Part shown: positions 42,202-51,206 of the stretch, in pieces
How the letters are laid out: each line of letters begins with the position of its first letter
Numbering within the stretch: the first letter of the stretch is position 1
Source: Chryseobacterium aureum
Lineage (GTDB): Bacteria; Bacteroidota; Bacteroidia; Flavobacteriales; Weeksellaceae
Length of the DNA: 64,000 nucleotides
Assembly: GCF_003971235.1 (NCBI RefSeq)
Contig: NZ_CP034661.1
Span: 682,001 to 746,000 of the forward strand
Direction of reading: 5' to 3'
The notes under the pieces: model-generated
Seen by the model: the letters and a program-made list of their open reading frames with translations, nothing else
Database searches by the model: none
Told to the model about the DNA's origin: nothing
Translations under genes and position numbers: made by a program

Positions 42202-43860
42202 ATGGAAGAAAGATTCCAGCCTGACGCCATCATCATCGGAACCGGACTGGCAGGGCTTACTGCCGCCATGGAAATTACCGATACCGGAAAAAAAGTACTG
42301 CTTTTAGATCAGGAAACTGAGCAGAATATTGGAGGCCAGGCATTCTGGTCATTCGGAGGATTATTCCTGATCAATTCACCACAGCAAAGAAGGATGGGGA
42401 TCAAAGATTCTTATGAACTGGCATTGCAGGACTGGAAAGGAACAGCGGGTTTCGACCGTCCGGAAGACTATTGGCCCCGTCAATGGGCTGAAGCTTACCT
42501 GAAATTTGCGGCTGGTGAAAAGTATAAATACATTTCCAAGCTAGGGATCAGGCTGATGTTTATGGTAGGCTGGGCAGAACGTGGTGATGGTTCGGCTACA
42601 GGTCATGGAAATTCCGTACCCCGTTTTCATGTCAGCTGGGGAACAGGCACGGGTGTGGTGAAACCTTTTGTGGAAAAAGCTTATAAGGCTCAGGAAAAAG
42701 GATTGCTTCAGATGAAGTTCAGACATCGGGTGACTGAAATTATTGCAGAAAACGGGAAAATAAAAGGGGTTAAAGGAGATATTCTGGAAAATGACACGCA
42801 GGAAAGAGGAGCTGAGACCAACAGAAATATCATTTCCACTTTTGAATATACCGCTCCGAACATCATCATCGCTACCGGAGGAATTGGTGCCAATCACGAG
42901 CTGGTAAGAAAAAACTGGCCGGAAAGACTGGGAAAAGCACCTGAAAATATGGTTTGCGGGGTTCCTGCTTATGTAGACGGAAAAATGATAGGCATCGCCG
43001 AAAATTCTGGGGCCCATATCATCAATCCGGACAGGATGTGGCATTATACAGAAGGCTTACAAAACTGGAATCCTATCTGGCCGAATCACGGAATACGGAT
43101 ATTACCAGGGCCTTCGTCGTTATGGTTTGATGCTAAAGGGAAGCGTCTTCCTGCCCCTTTTCTTCCGGGATTTGATACATTGGGAACTTTACAGTATATT
43201 CAGGAAACAGGATTTTCTTACTCCTGGTTTGTTCTTACCCAGAAAATTATTAAAAAGGAATTCGCTCTTTCGGGCTCTGAGCAGAATCCGGACATTACCA
43301 ATAAAGATTATGCCCTTTTCCTGAAAAGGATTTTTGGCAAAAAAGCACCCGGACCGGTAGAAGCTTTTAAAGAGCATGGAAAAGATTTCATTGTGTCAGA
43401 TAATCTGGAAGACCTGGTAAAAGGAATGAATGAACTGGCAGGAAATAACCTGTTGAAATATGAAAAGATAAAATCCCAGATTGAAGCCAGAGACCGGGAA
43501 TTAGACAATAAGTTTTCAAAAGACACGCAGGTTAATTACATCAGAAATACAAGAAATTATTTAGGGGATAAATTAGGACGTGTTGCATCTCCTCATAAGA
43601 TTTTAGACCCTGAAAACGGACCTTTGATTGCTGTACGCCTTAATATTTTGACGCGTAAAACATTGGGCGGAATAAAAACCAACCTGAATGGGCAGGTATT
43701 GAGAGAAGATGACAGCATTATTGAAGGGCTGTATGCGGCTGGAGAAGCTGCCGGCTTTGGCGGCGGTGGAATGCATGGCTACAGAGCATTGGAAGGAACA
43801 TTTCTGGGTGGCTGTATCTTCTCAGGAATGAAAGCCGGAAAATACATTGCCGGACTTTAA
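42202..43860 (+). CDS. FAD-dependent dehydrogenase (KstD/fumarate-reductase-like)
   Basis: 552 aa from ATG 42202; an upstream TTG at 42181 is less likely. DAIIIGTGLAGLTAAMEITDTGKK is the FAD-binding Rossmann motif, GGQAFWSFGGLFLIN follows, and GEAAGFGGGGMHGYRALEGT near the end is the C-terminal FAD contact. Matches the COG3573 branch of flavoprotein dehydrogenases related to 3-ketosteroid dehydrogenase and fumarate reductase. Substrate unknown. An SDR follows 19 nt downstream. Confidence 0.87.
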   Translation: MEERFQPDAIIIGTGLAGLTAAMEITDTGKKVLLLDQETEQNIGGQAFWSFGGLFLINSPQQRRMGIKDSYELALQDWKGTAGFDRPEDYWPRQWAEAYLKFAAGEKYKYISKLGIRLMFMVGWAERGDGSATGHGNSVPRFHVSWGTGTGVVKPFVEKAYKAQEKGLLQMKFRHRVTEIIAENGKIKGVKGDILENDTQERGAETNRNIISTFEYTAPNIIIATGGIGANHELVRKNWPERLGKAPENMVCGVPAYVDGKMIGIAENSGAHIINPDRMWHYTEGLQNWNPIWPNHGIRILPGPSSLWFDAKGKRLPAPFLPGFDTLGTLQYIQETGFSYSWFVLTQKIIKKEFALSGSEQNPDITNKDYALFLKRIFGKKAPGPVEAFKEHGKDFIVSDNLEDLVKGMNELAGNNLLKYEKIKSQIEARDRELDNKFSKDTQVNYIRNTRNYLGDKLGRVASPHKILDPENGPLIAVRLNILTRKTLGGIKTNLNGQVLREDDSIIEGLYAAGEAAGFGGGGMHGYRALEGTFLGGCIFSGMKAGKYIAGL

Positions 43861-43879
43861 AATTAAAAAATTATTGAAT

Positions 43880-44683
43880 ATGAGCAGTTATTTCGATCAT
43901 AAAGTAATTTGGATCACGGGAGCATCATCAGGCATTGGAGAAGCTTTGGTCAAAGAGCTTACGGCGAACAGCAATGCAAAAATTATTCTTTCTTCCAGAA
44001 AAGAAGAACAGCTTCATTCAGTGGCTGAAAATGCTGGTTTGAGTAAAGATCGGTATGCAGTACTCCCCTTAGATCTTCAAAAATATAAAGACATGCCAAT
44101 CGTAGTAGCAAAGGCATCGGAGCAATTCGGTAAGATCGATATCCTGATTAATAATGCAGGATTATCACAACGCTCTCTGGCCATGGAAACCGATATCGAA
44201 GTGGATAAAAAGCTCATCGATATTAACTATATTGGTACAGTAGCTCTTACAAAGGCTGTCCTACCTTATATGATCAGAAATAAAGGAGGGCACATTGCTG
44301 TCGTGTCCAGTCTTATGGGAATTTTTGGAGCTCCTATGAGAAGCGGATACGCAGGTGCAAAGCATGCTTTGCATGGTTTTTTTGATGCATTGCGGGCAGA
44401 AGTATTCAGTCAGAACATTAAGGTTACCATCATTTGTCCGGGTTTTATACAGACTGATATTTCTATTAATGCTGTTACCGGAAACGGCTCAAGACAGGGT
44501 ACCATGGATGACGCCACAAAGAATGGAATGCCTGTTGATATTTTTGCAAAAAAGATGCTGTATGCCATTGAGAAACAAAAAAGACAAAAAGCAATAGGTG
44601 GTAAAGAAGTAATGGCTGTGTATCTGAAGAGATTCTTTCCGGATCTACTGGCGAAAATAATCCGTAACGCTAAAGTGGTATAA
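43880..44683 (+). CDS. SDR-family oxidoreductase
   Basis: 267 aa from ATG 43880; a start at 43847 overlaps the flavoprotein gene. VIWITGASSGIGEALVKEL is the TGxxxGxG cofactor motif, INNAGLSQRS the NNAG motif, SSLMG the catalytic Ser and YAGAKHA the YxxxK. Classical SDR, similar to DHRS7B-like dehydrogenases. Follows the FAD-dependent dehydrogenase by 19 nt, so both likely act on related substrates (inference). Confidence 0.9.
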   Translation: MSSYFDHKVIWITGASSGIGEALVKELTANSNAKIILSSRKEEQLHSVAENAGLSKDRYAVLPLDLQKYKDMPIVVAKASEQFGKIDILINNAGLSQRSLAMETDIEVDKKLIDINYIGTVALTKAVLPYMIRNKGGHIAVVSSLMGIFGAPMRSGYAGAKHALHGFFDALRAEVFSQNIKVTIICPGFIQTDISINAVTGNGSRQGTMDDATKNGMPVDIFAKKMLYAIEKQKRQKAIGGKEVMAVYLKRFFPDLLAKIIRNAKVV

Positions 44684-44687
44684 AGAG

Positions 44688-44715
44688 AAAGCACCATTCA
44701 GAGAAATGATGCTTT
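44688..44715. terminator. Hairpin between convergent SDR and PAP2 genes
   Basis: AAAGCA/TGCTTT and CATT/AATG pair around a C-A mismatch with a 6-nt loop. The minus side is followed by CTCTTTA; no strong U-run on the plus side. Likely bidirectional. Confidence 0.5.
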
Positions 44716-44739
44716 ACTCAATATAATGAAGAATTTGTT

Positions 44740-45549
44740 TTAAAAGGTTTTTACCAGGCCAATCCCAACAATTTTATTCTGATAGAACGGCATTATCATT
44801 GTGGAGGATAGTGAATTTTTAACTTTATTCTTTCCTCGTAATAGATTGTCAATTTTGGGAAACAGCCAATAGGCCAGCTCAGTAGAAAGAATTCCGAATC
44901 CTGCTCCTGCAACCACATCTCCCAGCCAGTGCTTATCATTCAGCATTCTGTAGACTCCTGTGAAAACAGCAAACGGATATCCTGAAATACTGAGCCAGAA
45001 ATTGGTATCCTTATATTCCCGGAACATAAATTGTGCTGAGGAAAATGCCGTAGCAGCATGTCCTGAAGGAAAAGATAGAGTATTCGAACCGTCTGGTCTT
45101 TTCTCTTTCACCAGATATTTTAAAGGCATGGTAAAAGCAGCCGCAATCAACTGTGAGGAAGCGTAAATGATAGTGCGGTCCCTCAGGTTATGCTTCCCTT
45201 TTATCCCCATTGCATTAAGCCCATATACCATTACTGCCGGAGCGTATTGGGTATAATTATCCAGCTGTATCTTTTTAGGCTGATGCTCGTTGATTTCATC
45301 CTTTGTGGAGAGATTAAGCTGTTTCAGCTTGTTGACAGAAAGGCCTGCCACTCCATAGGCAATGAATGCTGCAGGAAGGATCAGACTTTTATAATTCAGT
45401 TTGCTTTTTTGAACCTCCGTAGTGAGCATACTGTCCTGTAAGGGCTTCTGAACAGTAGCTGTGTCGTGTACATTCTGAGCGTTGATTATGCTTCCTAATG
45501 AGCACAAAACCAATAGACAGATGAGTGTTTTTTGAAAGTATGTCTCCAT
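44740..45549 (-). CDS. PAP2-family phosphatase
   Basis: 269 aa. N-terminal signal or membrane helix (about 8-24), several further hydrophobic helices. Acid-phosphatase motifs: KYLVKEKRPDG (K-x6-RP), FPSGHAATAFS (PSGH), and GVYRMLNDKHWLGDVVAG (R-x5-H-x3-D). Family members act on lipid phosphates or undecaprenyl diphosphate, or dephosphorylate lipid A. Clustered with an outer-membrane receptor and a two-component system, so envelope lipid remodelling is likely (inference). Confidence 0.88.
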   Translation of the reverse strand: METYFQKTLICLLVLCSLGSIINAQNVHDTATVQKPLQDSMLTTEVQKSKLNYKSLILPAAFIAYGVAGLSVNKLKQLNLSTKDEINEHQPKKIQLDNYTQYAPAVMVYGLNAMGIKGKHNLRDRTIIYASSQLIAAAFTMPLKYLVKEKRPDGSNTLSFPSGHAATAFSSAQFMFREYKDTNFWLSISGYPFAVFTGVYRMLNDKHWLGDVVAGAGFGILSTELAYWLFPKIDNLLRGKNKVKNSLSSTMIMPFYQNKIVGIGLVKTF

Positions 45550-45579
45550 TCTAAATCACATTAAAATTATCCGATTTTA

Positions 45580-47997
45580 TTAAAATTTATAGCTGTATCC
45601 CAGTCGGACTACCTGGGTTTCGTAGTAATCATTACTGGTATAAGCAAATCCGTTACCCTGTACAGACTTCTTAATCACCATGGTGTTGAGCAAATCTGAA
45701 GCATTGAAGAAGAGTTCCCCCTTCCCTTTCTGAATGGCTTTTTTAATCCCTGCATCCATTGAGAATCTTGACTGTATTCTTCCCTGCGGAATAATATCCG
45801 GGGCCAGATAAACAAGGGTAAATTGCAAATCCAGTCCTTTTGAGAAACGGAAAACGTTATTCATCTTAACATTCCCTGAAATAGCGGTCTGTTGGTCTGC
45901 AGAGAATGTATTAGGCTGAGGGTACAGGTTTTGTACGGTAAATGCATTAATCTGATTACGGTATATATTTCCATTGACATTCAGGGAATAGACATCTGAT
46001 ACTTTTTGATTCCATATCGTTTCAAACCCTGTATTATAACTCCTTCCTGCATTTTGAAAAATAGCATAAATAAGCGTGCTGCCCGGAACAATACTGGAAA
46101 TTCTGGTAATGGTTCCATTAGCAAAGCGATGGTACAATGCAGAATATAAATATCCGCTATCCCAATTATGCTTATATCCAAGCTCAATAGAATTCGTAAA
46201 CTGTGGTCTTAATGCAGGATTCCCTACCTTAATGATCTCTGCATCATCATATTTCGGAAAAATTCTGATATCTACTTCATTTGGGCGGTCTACCCTCCTG
46301 TTGTAGAAAACAGAGAACTTATTACGGTCATCAAGTTTGTAGGCTAGCCGGAAATTCGGGAATGGCTGGGTGTAATTGTATCCGTCACTTTTGTACGTAG
46401 GGTGATTAGGATTTACATCATACTGAATTCTTACATATTCAAGCCTAAGTCCCAATTCTGCTTCCCATTTTTCATTTTCAAAAACATAGTTTCCATACAC
46501 AGCAGGAATAAATTCTTTATAATCCGCTTTTCCTCCTGCAGAAACATCCAGAACAGAATTGGCTCCCGGAATAAAATTCATATTGGTAGGAATACTGCGG
46601 TTTCTCAACTTAATTCCGGTTTCTATCCGTCCGTATTTCAAAGGTTTTACATAATCTACATTAAAATCATACACCTGTTCATCGGATAATAATTTAAGCG
46701 CATCCGCTCCTGTAGAAGACGGCAGATAATTATCATAAAAATATTTTTCATCTTCTCTATGGAATGTATAGTTGAATCCTACATTGAACACATGGCCTGC
46801 CTCTTTAAATTTATGCTGATAAGCAGCAGTTCCCATCACGGTTGTCTTCAGCTCATCCTCCAGAAACTGCCACAGGCGCAGACGCTGAGAAAGGTCTCCA
46901 TTAAAGAAAGGCTGATCTCCCCTGTCCATAATTTTTTCACTTCCGTACATTCCTGAAATGGTTAAGGTATTTTGAGGATCAATATTCCAGTCTATTCCGG
47001 CTTTGGTGGTAAAGAAATTGGTATTTCTGTTCCTTTTCAGCTGTGAATTGATCACTGTTCCATCATCATAGGTACGGGTTACAAATTCATTCTTGTTAAG
47101 TGTTTCTGTATACAGATTGTCTGCCTGCAAAAATATATTGACTTTGTTTTTTCTGTAATTAACAGACAATGAAGGATTAATCTTCGGAGTAAGCGTATAC
47201 TGCGGTCTTATGGTAGGAAGATTTTCCTTTCTTACCCAAAGTGACCCTAAACCTGTGGTAAATCCTGCTTTTCCATTCCATCCGTTCTGTTTATTTTTTT
47301 TCATGATAATATTGATGATGCCAGCATTTCCGTTCGCATCATATTTTGAGGAAGGATTGTTGATGATCTCAATTTTATCAATCGCAGAGGCAGGAATATT
47401 ATCCAGTCCGGTCTGGCTTCCAAAACCTGTAAGAGCGGTCTGTTTGCCATCAATCAATACGGTTACTTTATCATTCCCTCTAAGCTGTACTTTACCATCC
47501 TGTACAGTAATTCCGGGAAGATTCTGCATGCTTTGTAATACAGAACCACCACTTTGGCTGATGTTATCGGCCACAGAATACGTTTTCTTATCCAGACGGC
47601 TGTCTATTTCATTCTTCTTGGAAGCTGTGATGGTAATCGCCTCTATTTTGTTTTCTGTTTCCTGTTGAGGAACTAGCTCAATTGTGGGGATTTCCAGAAA
47701 CTCGGAAAGGCTTCCTATAAAAACAGGCTGTGTCTGTGTTTTATATCCGGTGAGGGAAGTTTCCAGAACATAATGATCCGGTTTTATTCCGGCGAGAGAA
47801 AATCTTCCGTCTTCACTGGTAATGGTTCCGGCTGTAAAGGTGCTGTCTTTTTCTTTTTTCAAAATGATATGAGCATAAGGCAATGCGGTTTTGTTTATAG
47901 CTGTGATCTTCCCTGACGCCGTCACAGAAGTTGCCTGTGCAGAAAAAAGGGAAGAAGCCATCATACAGACTGGAAAAAATAACAAGGCTGTTTTCAT
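45580..47997 (-). CDS. Outer-membrane beta-barrel family receptor
   Basis: 805 aa. Signal peptide to about residue 20 (SLFSAQAT), carboxypeptidase-regulatory-like domain (about 22-110), plug region (SVADNISQSGGSVLQSMQNL, GKVQLRGNDKVTVLIDGKQT), then a barrel ending VVRLGYSYKF. This matches the Bacteroidota TonB-receptor-like family with an OMP_b-brl_3 domain. No SusD partner adjacent. Located 31 nt upstream of the PAP2 gene on the same strand. Ligand unknown. Confidence 0.87.
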   Translation of the reverse strand: MKTALLFFPVCMMASSLFSAQATSVTASGKITAINKTALPYAHIILKKEKDSTFTAGTITSEDGRFSLAGIKPDHYVLETSLTGYKTQTQPVFIGSLSEFLEIPTIELVPQQETENKIEAITITASKKNEIDSRLDKKTYSVADNISQSGGSVLQSMQNLPGITVQDGKVQLRGNDKVTVLIDGKQTALTGFGSQTGLDNIPASAIDKIEIINNPSSKYDANGNAGIINIIMKKNKQNGWNGKAGFTTGLGSLWVRKENLPTIRPQYTLTPKINPSLSVNYRKNKVNIFLQADNLYTETLNKNEFVTRTYDDGTVINSQLKRNRNTNFFTTKAGIDWNIDPQNTLTISGMYGSEKIMDRGDQPFFNGDLSQRLRLWQFLEDELKTTVMGTAAYQHKFKEAGHVFNVGFNYTFHREDEKYFYDNYLPSSTGADALKLLSDEQVYDFNVDYVKPLKYGRIETGIKLRNRSIPTNMNFIPGANSVLDVSAGGKADYKEFIPAVYGNYVFENEKWEAELGLRLEYVRIQYDVNPNHPTYKSDGYNYTQPFPNFRLAYKLDDRNKFSVFYNRRVDRPNEVDIRIFPKYDDAEIIKVGNPALRPQFTNSIELGYKHNWDSGYLYSALYHRFANGTITRISSIVPGSTLIYAIFQNAGRSYNTGFETIWNQKVSDVYSLNVNGNIYRNQINAFTVQNLYPQPNTFSADQQTAISGNVKMNNVFRFSKGLDLQFTLVYLAPDIIPQGRIQSRFSMDAGIKKAIQKGKGELFFNASDLLNTMVIKKSVQGNGFAYTSNDYYETQVVRLGYSYKF

Positions 47998-48049
47998 TCT
48001 TCTGGTTTATTTTCTTTTCTTTAATTATTTTATTATAGATGGGAATTAA

Positions 48050-48805
48050 TTATAGGTTTTGAAGGGGTAATTCCCTGTTATGCTTTCTTTGTGAAATAAT
48101 GACCATCAAAACCATCAGACCAAGAGAAATCAGAGAGGCATTCAAGGTTCCCAGATCCAGCCCCCCTTTAGCCAATGGCTTAGTTAAAAGATCTCCGAAA
48201 GTAGCGCCAAACGGTCTGGTAAAAACAAAAGCAATCCAGAACAGCACCACATGATTGATTTTTGTAGCATAATGAAGTACCACCACAACAAGGATAATGA
48301 GTCCGGTCATCAATGCTCCGGCCATATATCCGAGCCCTAAATTATCACTCAGAAAATCCCCAAAAGCAGTTCCCAGGCTGTTGGAAAATAAAATGGCAGT
48401 CCAGTAATACAGTTCTTTATTCTTTTCAAAAATAGGATACACTTGAAGGTTGCCATATTTTTTGTACCACAAAAACAGCGAAAGCAAAAGGCCGGAAAGT
48501 AAGATCAAACTGCCCGCCAGATACCCGGTTTTCAGCGTTCTGTCGATGCAGTCAGAGATTTCCGTTCCCAAGGTGGTTGTTCCTATAATCACCATCCAAT
48601 AGACAGCTGGTATATATTTTTTCACACCAAGCTGTACAGATAAAATGATGAAAAAGAATACCAGAGTAACCAGAATACCTACTCCATAGCCCAGGTTAAG
48701 CGTCATAGAAATAAAATCACCCAAAGTCTCTCCTAATGTGGTAGCAACAATTTTCATCAGCCAGAACAGAAGGGTTACGGCTGCCACTTTATTTGCTGTT
48801 CTCAT
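48050..48805 (-). CDS. COG4705-like membrane protein with four internal repeats
   Basis: 251 aa, about eight membrane helices. A motif recurs four times: TTLGETLGDFISMTLNLGYG, TTLGTEISDCIDRTLKTGYL, NSLGTAFGDFLSDNLGLGYM and RPFGATFGDLLTKPLAKGG, each at a helix end, so the protein is a fourfold repeat of a two-helix unit. Conserved Asp and Glu in each unit suggest ion binding. Similar uncharacterised proteins are grouped as COG4705. Lies 214 nt downstream of a histidine kinase; a candidate regulator site is in that gap. Confidence 0.7.
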   Translation of the reverse strand: MRTANKVAAVTLLFWLMKIVATTLGETLGDFISMTLNLGYGVGILVTLVFFFIILSVQLGVKKYIPAVYWMVIIGTTTLGTEISDCIDRTLKTGYLAGSLILLSGLLLSLFLWYKKYGNLQVYPIFEKNKELYYWTAILFSNSLGTAFGDFLSDNLGLGYMAGALMTGLIILVVVVLHYATKINHVVLFWIAFVFTRPFGATFGDLLTKPLAKGGLDLGTLNASLISLGLMVLMVIISQRKHNRELPLQNL

Positions 48806-48976
48806 GTTGATTTACTTTTATAGTGAATAAAAAAGAATGAACCCCGTATTGCTTCCGTAAATCATCATGAGTGGACCTCCAAAGATCTTTTTCTGCCCCT
48901 AAAAGGAATGTTTCTGATATCATTTCTCAATACAATTTATACCTCAGTATGTTTTCAATACAAAGGTGCAACCCGA

Positions 48977-48994
48977 TTTAGAAGAAATTTAGAA
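48977..48994. promoter_or_regulatory. Candidate response-regulator box upstream of the COG4705-like gene
   Basis: TTTAGAA-GAAA-TTTAGAA: two identical 7-mers 11 bp apart, the spacing typical of OmpR/PhoB-family sites. A near-identical box occurs at 51157-51174 before the response-regulator gene. It is 172 nt upstream of the COG4705-like start codon. Confidence 0.6.
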
Positions 48995-49019
48995 TTGGCG
49001 GAATCTGGAATTTTTTTAA

Positions 49020-50306
49020 CTATAATTTAACAGAGAAAATATGCTGTTGATTCTCAAACCTGTAACTGATTGTCCAATGATGAAACCTGCAGATTTCCTG
49101 AATAATAGACAGCCCCAGCCCACTTCCGCTGTTATCCGTCGAAAGTTTTGAAAATCTTTTGAATAGTAAATCCGTATTCAGTGGTTCTGCTCCTGAATTG
49201 GACACTTCAAAAACAGAATGGGTAAGCCCTATGGAAATGCTGCCTCCAACGGGCGTATGCCGAATGGCATTAATGATAAGATTGCTGATTAATATTTCTG
49301 CAAGAATATTATTTCCGCTTACCTGTACACCATTTGAAATGTGTTCTGTAACGGAAATATTTTTTTGCTCAAAGTGCTCTCCAAGAATATCAATACTTTG
49401 CCTGAGTACTTGATCAAACGGAATAATCTCCGAACTGTCGAACTGGTTATTTTCAATTTTAGCCAGCAGCAAAAGATTTTTATTGATACGGGAACTTCTT
49501 GTCAATGCCCTGTTCATATCTTCCGCAATGCTGTATTGCTTTTCTGTAAGATTTTGGTCCTGAAGCAAAAGATCCAGTTTATTTTTAATAATAGCAAGCG
49601 GAGTCTGCAACTCGTGGGAAGCATTTTCAGTGAACTCTTTCTGGGTTTTATAAGTAGAAACATTACGCTCTATAAGCTTATAAAGAGATTGATTAAGCTC
49701 TTCAAATTCAGCAGTATCAGAAGCAGGAAATTCTATGGTATTCTGACTGTTAAGATTAAATGTTTTAAGCTGATCCAACGTACTTCTGAAAGGTTTCCAG
49801 ATAGAGGAAGAAAGCTTTCTGTTAAGATATAAAAGCCCAACGACAATCATTACAAAAAAGAAAATGGTAATCATAGCAATGACGGCTATGGTTTCATGGG
49901 ATTCCTCAATATTCGTCTGTATGGTAAACAGATAAGGCTTGCCATGAATATAAATTACTTTTTCAAGACATCTGTAACGCTCTTTTTTCTGTTCCGAAAT
50001 AAAAGGAAGATGTCTTTCGTAAGTATAAACACTGTCCCGCTTTATCTGGATGGGAGAAATCCTTTCAATATTGGTTTCAGGCTGAATATGATTCCATAAT
50101 TCAAGGCTTTTATTCAGCGCTTCTTCTGAAAGCTGCAACTGATTAAATTCGTAAGCTGTTTTCTCTACAATAATCTGATTATGCTCATCCAGCTCACTTT
50201 TCCAGATCGTATCCACCACAAAATAGTACACAGGAATACTGATCATGAGTACAATAAGTACATAGATAAGAAAGGGTTTGGTGGTTTTGGTGAGTAGAGG
50301 TTTCAC
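49020..50306 (-). CDS. Two-component sensor histidine kinase
   Basis: 428 aa with a GTG start. Membrane helices near 13-33 and 145-165 enclose a periplasmic sensor of about 110 residues. A HAMP-like linker leads to HisKA with ENASHELQTPLAIIKN (phospho-His), then N box LIINAIRHTPVGG and G box SGSGLGLSIIQEI. It follows the regulator gene in the same direction with a 155-nt gap containing a heptamer repeat. Signal unknown; PhoQ/BasS-like layout. Confidence 0.9.
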   Translation of the reverse strand: MKPLLTKTTKPFLIYVLIVLMISIPVYYFVVDTIWKSELDEHNQIIVEKTAYEFNQLQLSEEALNKSLELWNHIQPETNIERISPIQIKRDSVYTYERHLPFISEQKKERYRCLEKVIYIHGKPYLFTIQTNIEESHETIAVIAMITIFFFVMIVVGLLYLNRKLSSSIWKPFRSTLDQLKTFNLNSQNTIEFPASDTAEFEELNQSLYKLIERNVSTYKTQKEFTENASHELQTPLAIIKNKLDLLLQDQNLTEKQYSIAEDMNRALTRSSRINKNLLLLAKIENNQFDSSEIIPFDQVLRQSIDILGEHFEQKNISVTEHISNGVQVSGNNILAEILISNLIINAIRHTPVGGSISIGLTHSVFEVSNSGAEPLNTDLLFKRFSKLSTDNSGSGLGLSIIQEICRFHHWTISYRFENQQHIFSVKL

Positions 50307-50400
50307 AATAATGATGAATTATAAATTTATAGAGTTTAAGGTTTAAAGTTCAGGATTTAAAGTTTAAGTAACATACAAAAGATAATCATTTTTTACCTTC

Positions 50401-50449
50401 CAACTATCAACTATCAACTATCAACTATCAACTATCAACTATCAACTAT
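50401..50449. repeat. Tandem heptamer repeat (CAACTAT)7
   Basis: Seven perfect copies of CAACTAT, then one degenerate copy (CAACAAT) to 50456. It lies between the response-regulator and kinase genes, 12 nt after the regulator stop. Length is not a multiple of three per unit, but it is outside both reading frames. Confidence 0.9.
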
Positions 50450-50461
50450 CAACAATTAATT

Positions 50462-51136
50462 CTAGCTTTCCCACTTATACCCCGTTCCGTACACTGTTTT
50501 AAGATAATGCCCGCATCCTGCGTCATACAGTTTTTTCTTAAGGTTTTTTACGTGAGCATACACAAAATCATGGTTGTCCAGCATATCTGCAAAGTCACCG
50601 GAAAGGTGTTCCGCCAGGGTACTTTTGGAGATCACCTTATTTTTGTTGCCGATAAAATAAATTAAAAGATCAAATTCTTTCTTTGTAAGAGAAATGAGTT
50701 CATCGTTTACTGCTACTGTTTTGGCTAATAAATCGATCTGAAGTTCATTCTGCTTTACCACATTGGAGCTGCTGAACTGCTTCCGCCGGATAATAGAATA
50801 CACCCTGGCCATAAGCTCAGAAAGATGAAAAGGTTTGGTAAGATAATCGTCTGCACCCAGCTTTAATCCTTCAATTTTATCATCGAGGGCATTTTTGGCA
50901 GAAATAATAATAACCCCGTCCTGCTTCTGCTGTTTCTTCAGAGCTTCCAGTATCGTAAGACCATTTCCGTCCGGCAGCATAATATCCAGTAAAATACAGT
51001 CATAATCGAATGCTTCTATTTTGCTCATCGCTTCACCGGATGTATGGACAGCTTCGCAAAGATAATTTTCTCCGGACAGATATTCGGAAATACTTTGGGC
51101 AAGAGCAGCTTCGTCTTCAATAATGAGAATTTTCAT
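50462..51136 (-). CDS. OmpR-family response regulator
   Basis: 224 aa. Receiver domain with IEDEAALAQSI (acidic pair), YDCILLDIMLPDGNG (phospho-Asp), VIIISAKNALDDK and DDYLTKPFHLSEL (Lys). The C-terminal winged helix ends HVKNLKKKLYDAGCGHYLKTVYGTGYKWES. Partner of the kinase at 49020. A direct repeat 20 nt upstream of its start (51157-51174) suggests autoregulation. Confidence 0.93.
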   Translation of the reverse strand: MKILIIEDEAALAQSISEYLSGENYLCEAVHTSGEAMSKIEAFDYDCILLDIMLPDGNGLTILEALKKQQKQDGVIIISAKNALDDKIEGLKLGADDYLTKPFHLSELMARVYSIIRRKQFSSSNVVKQNELQIDLLAKTVAVNDELISLTKKEFDLLIYFIGNKNKVISKSTLAEHLSGDFADMLDNHDFVYAHVKNLKKKLYDAGCGHYLKTVYGTGYKWES

Positions 51137-51156
51137 GTGATAAAACTATCATTAAA

Positions 51157-51174
51157 TTTAGAAGAAATTTTGAA
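51157..51174. promoter_or_regulatory. Candidate response-regulator box upstream of the regulator's own gene
   Basis: TTTAGAA-GAAA-TTTTGAA, the same 11-bp direct repeat as at 48977-48994 with one mismatch, 20 nt before the start codon at 51136. Confidence 0.6.
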
Positions 51175-51206
51175 TTTACAGGATATTATGATTATAAATC
51201 TTTCTT

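Noticed and set aside
50401-50456. Tandem heptamers considered as a CRISPR array
   Set aside because: Units are seven bases with no spacers and no cas genes, so this is a simple tandem repeat.
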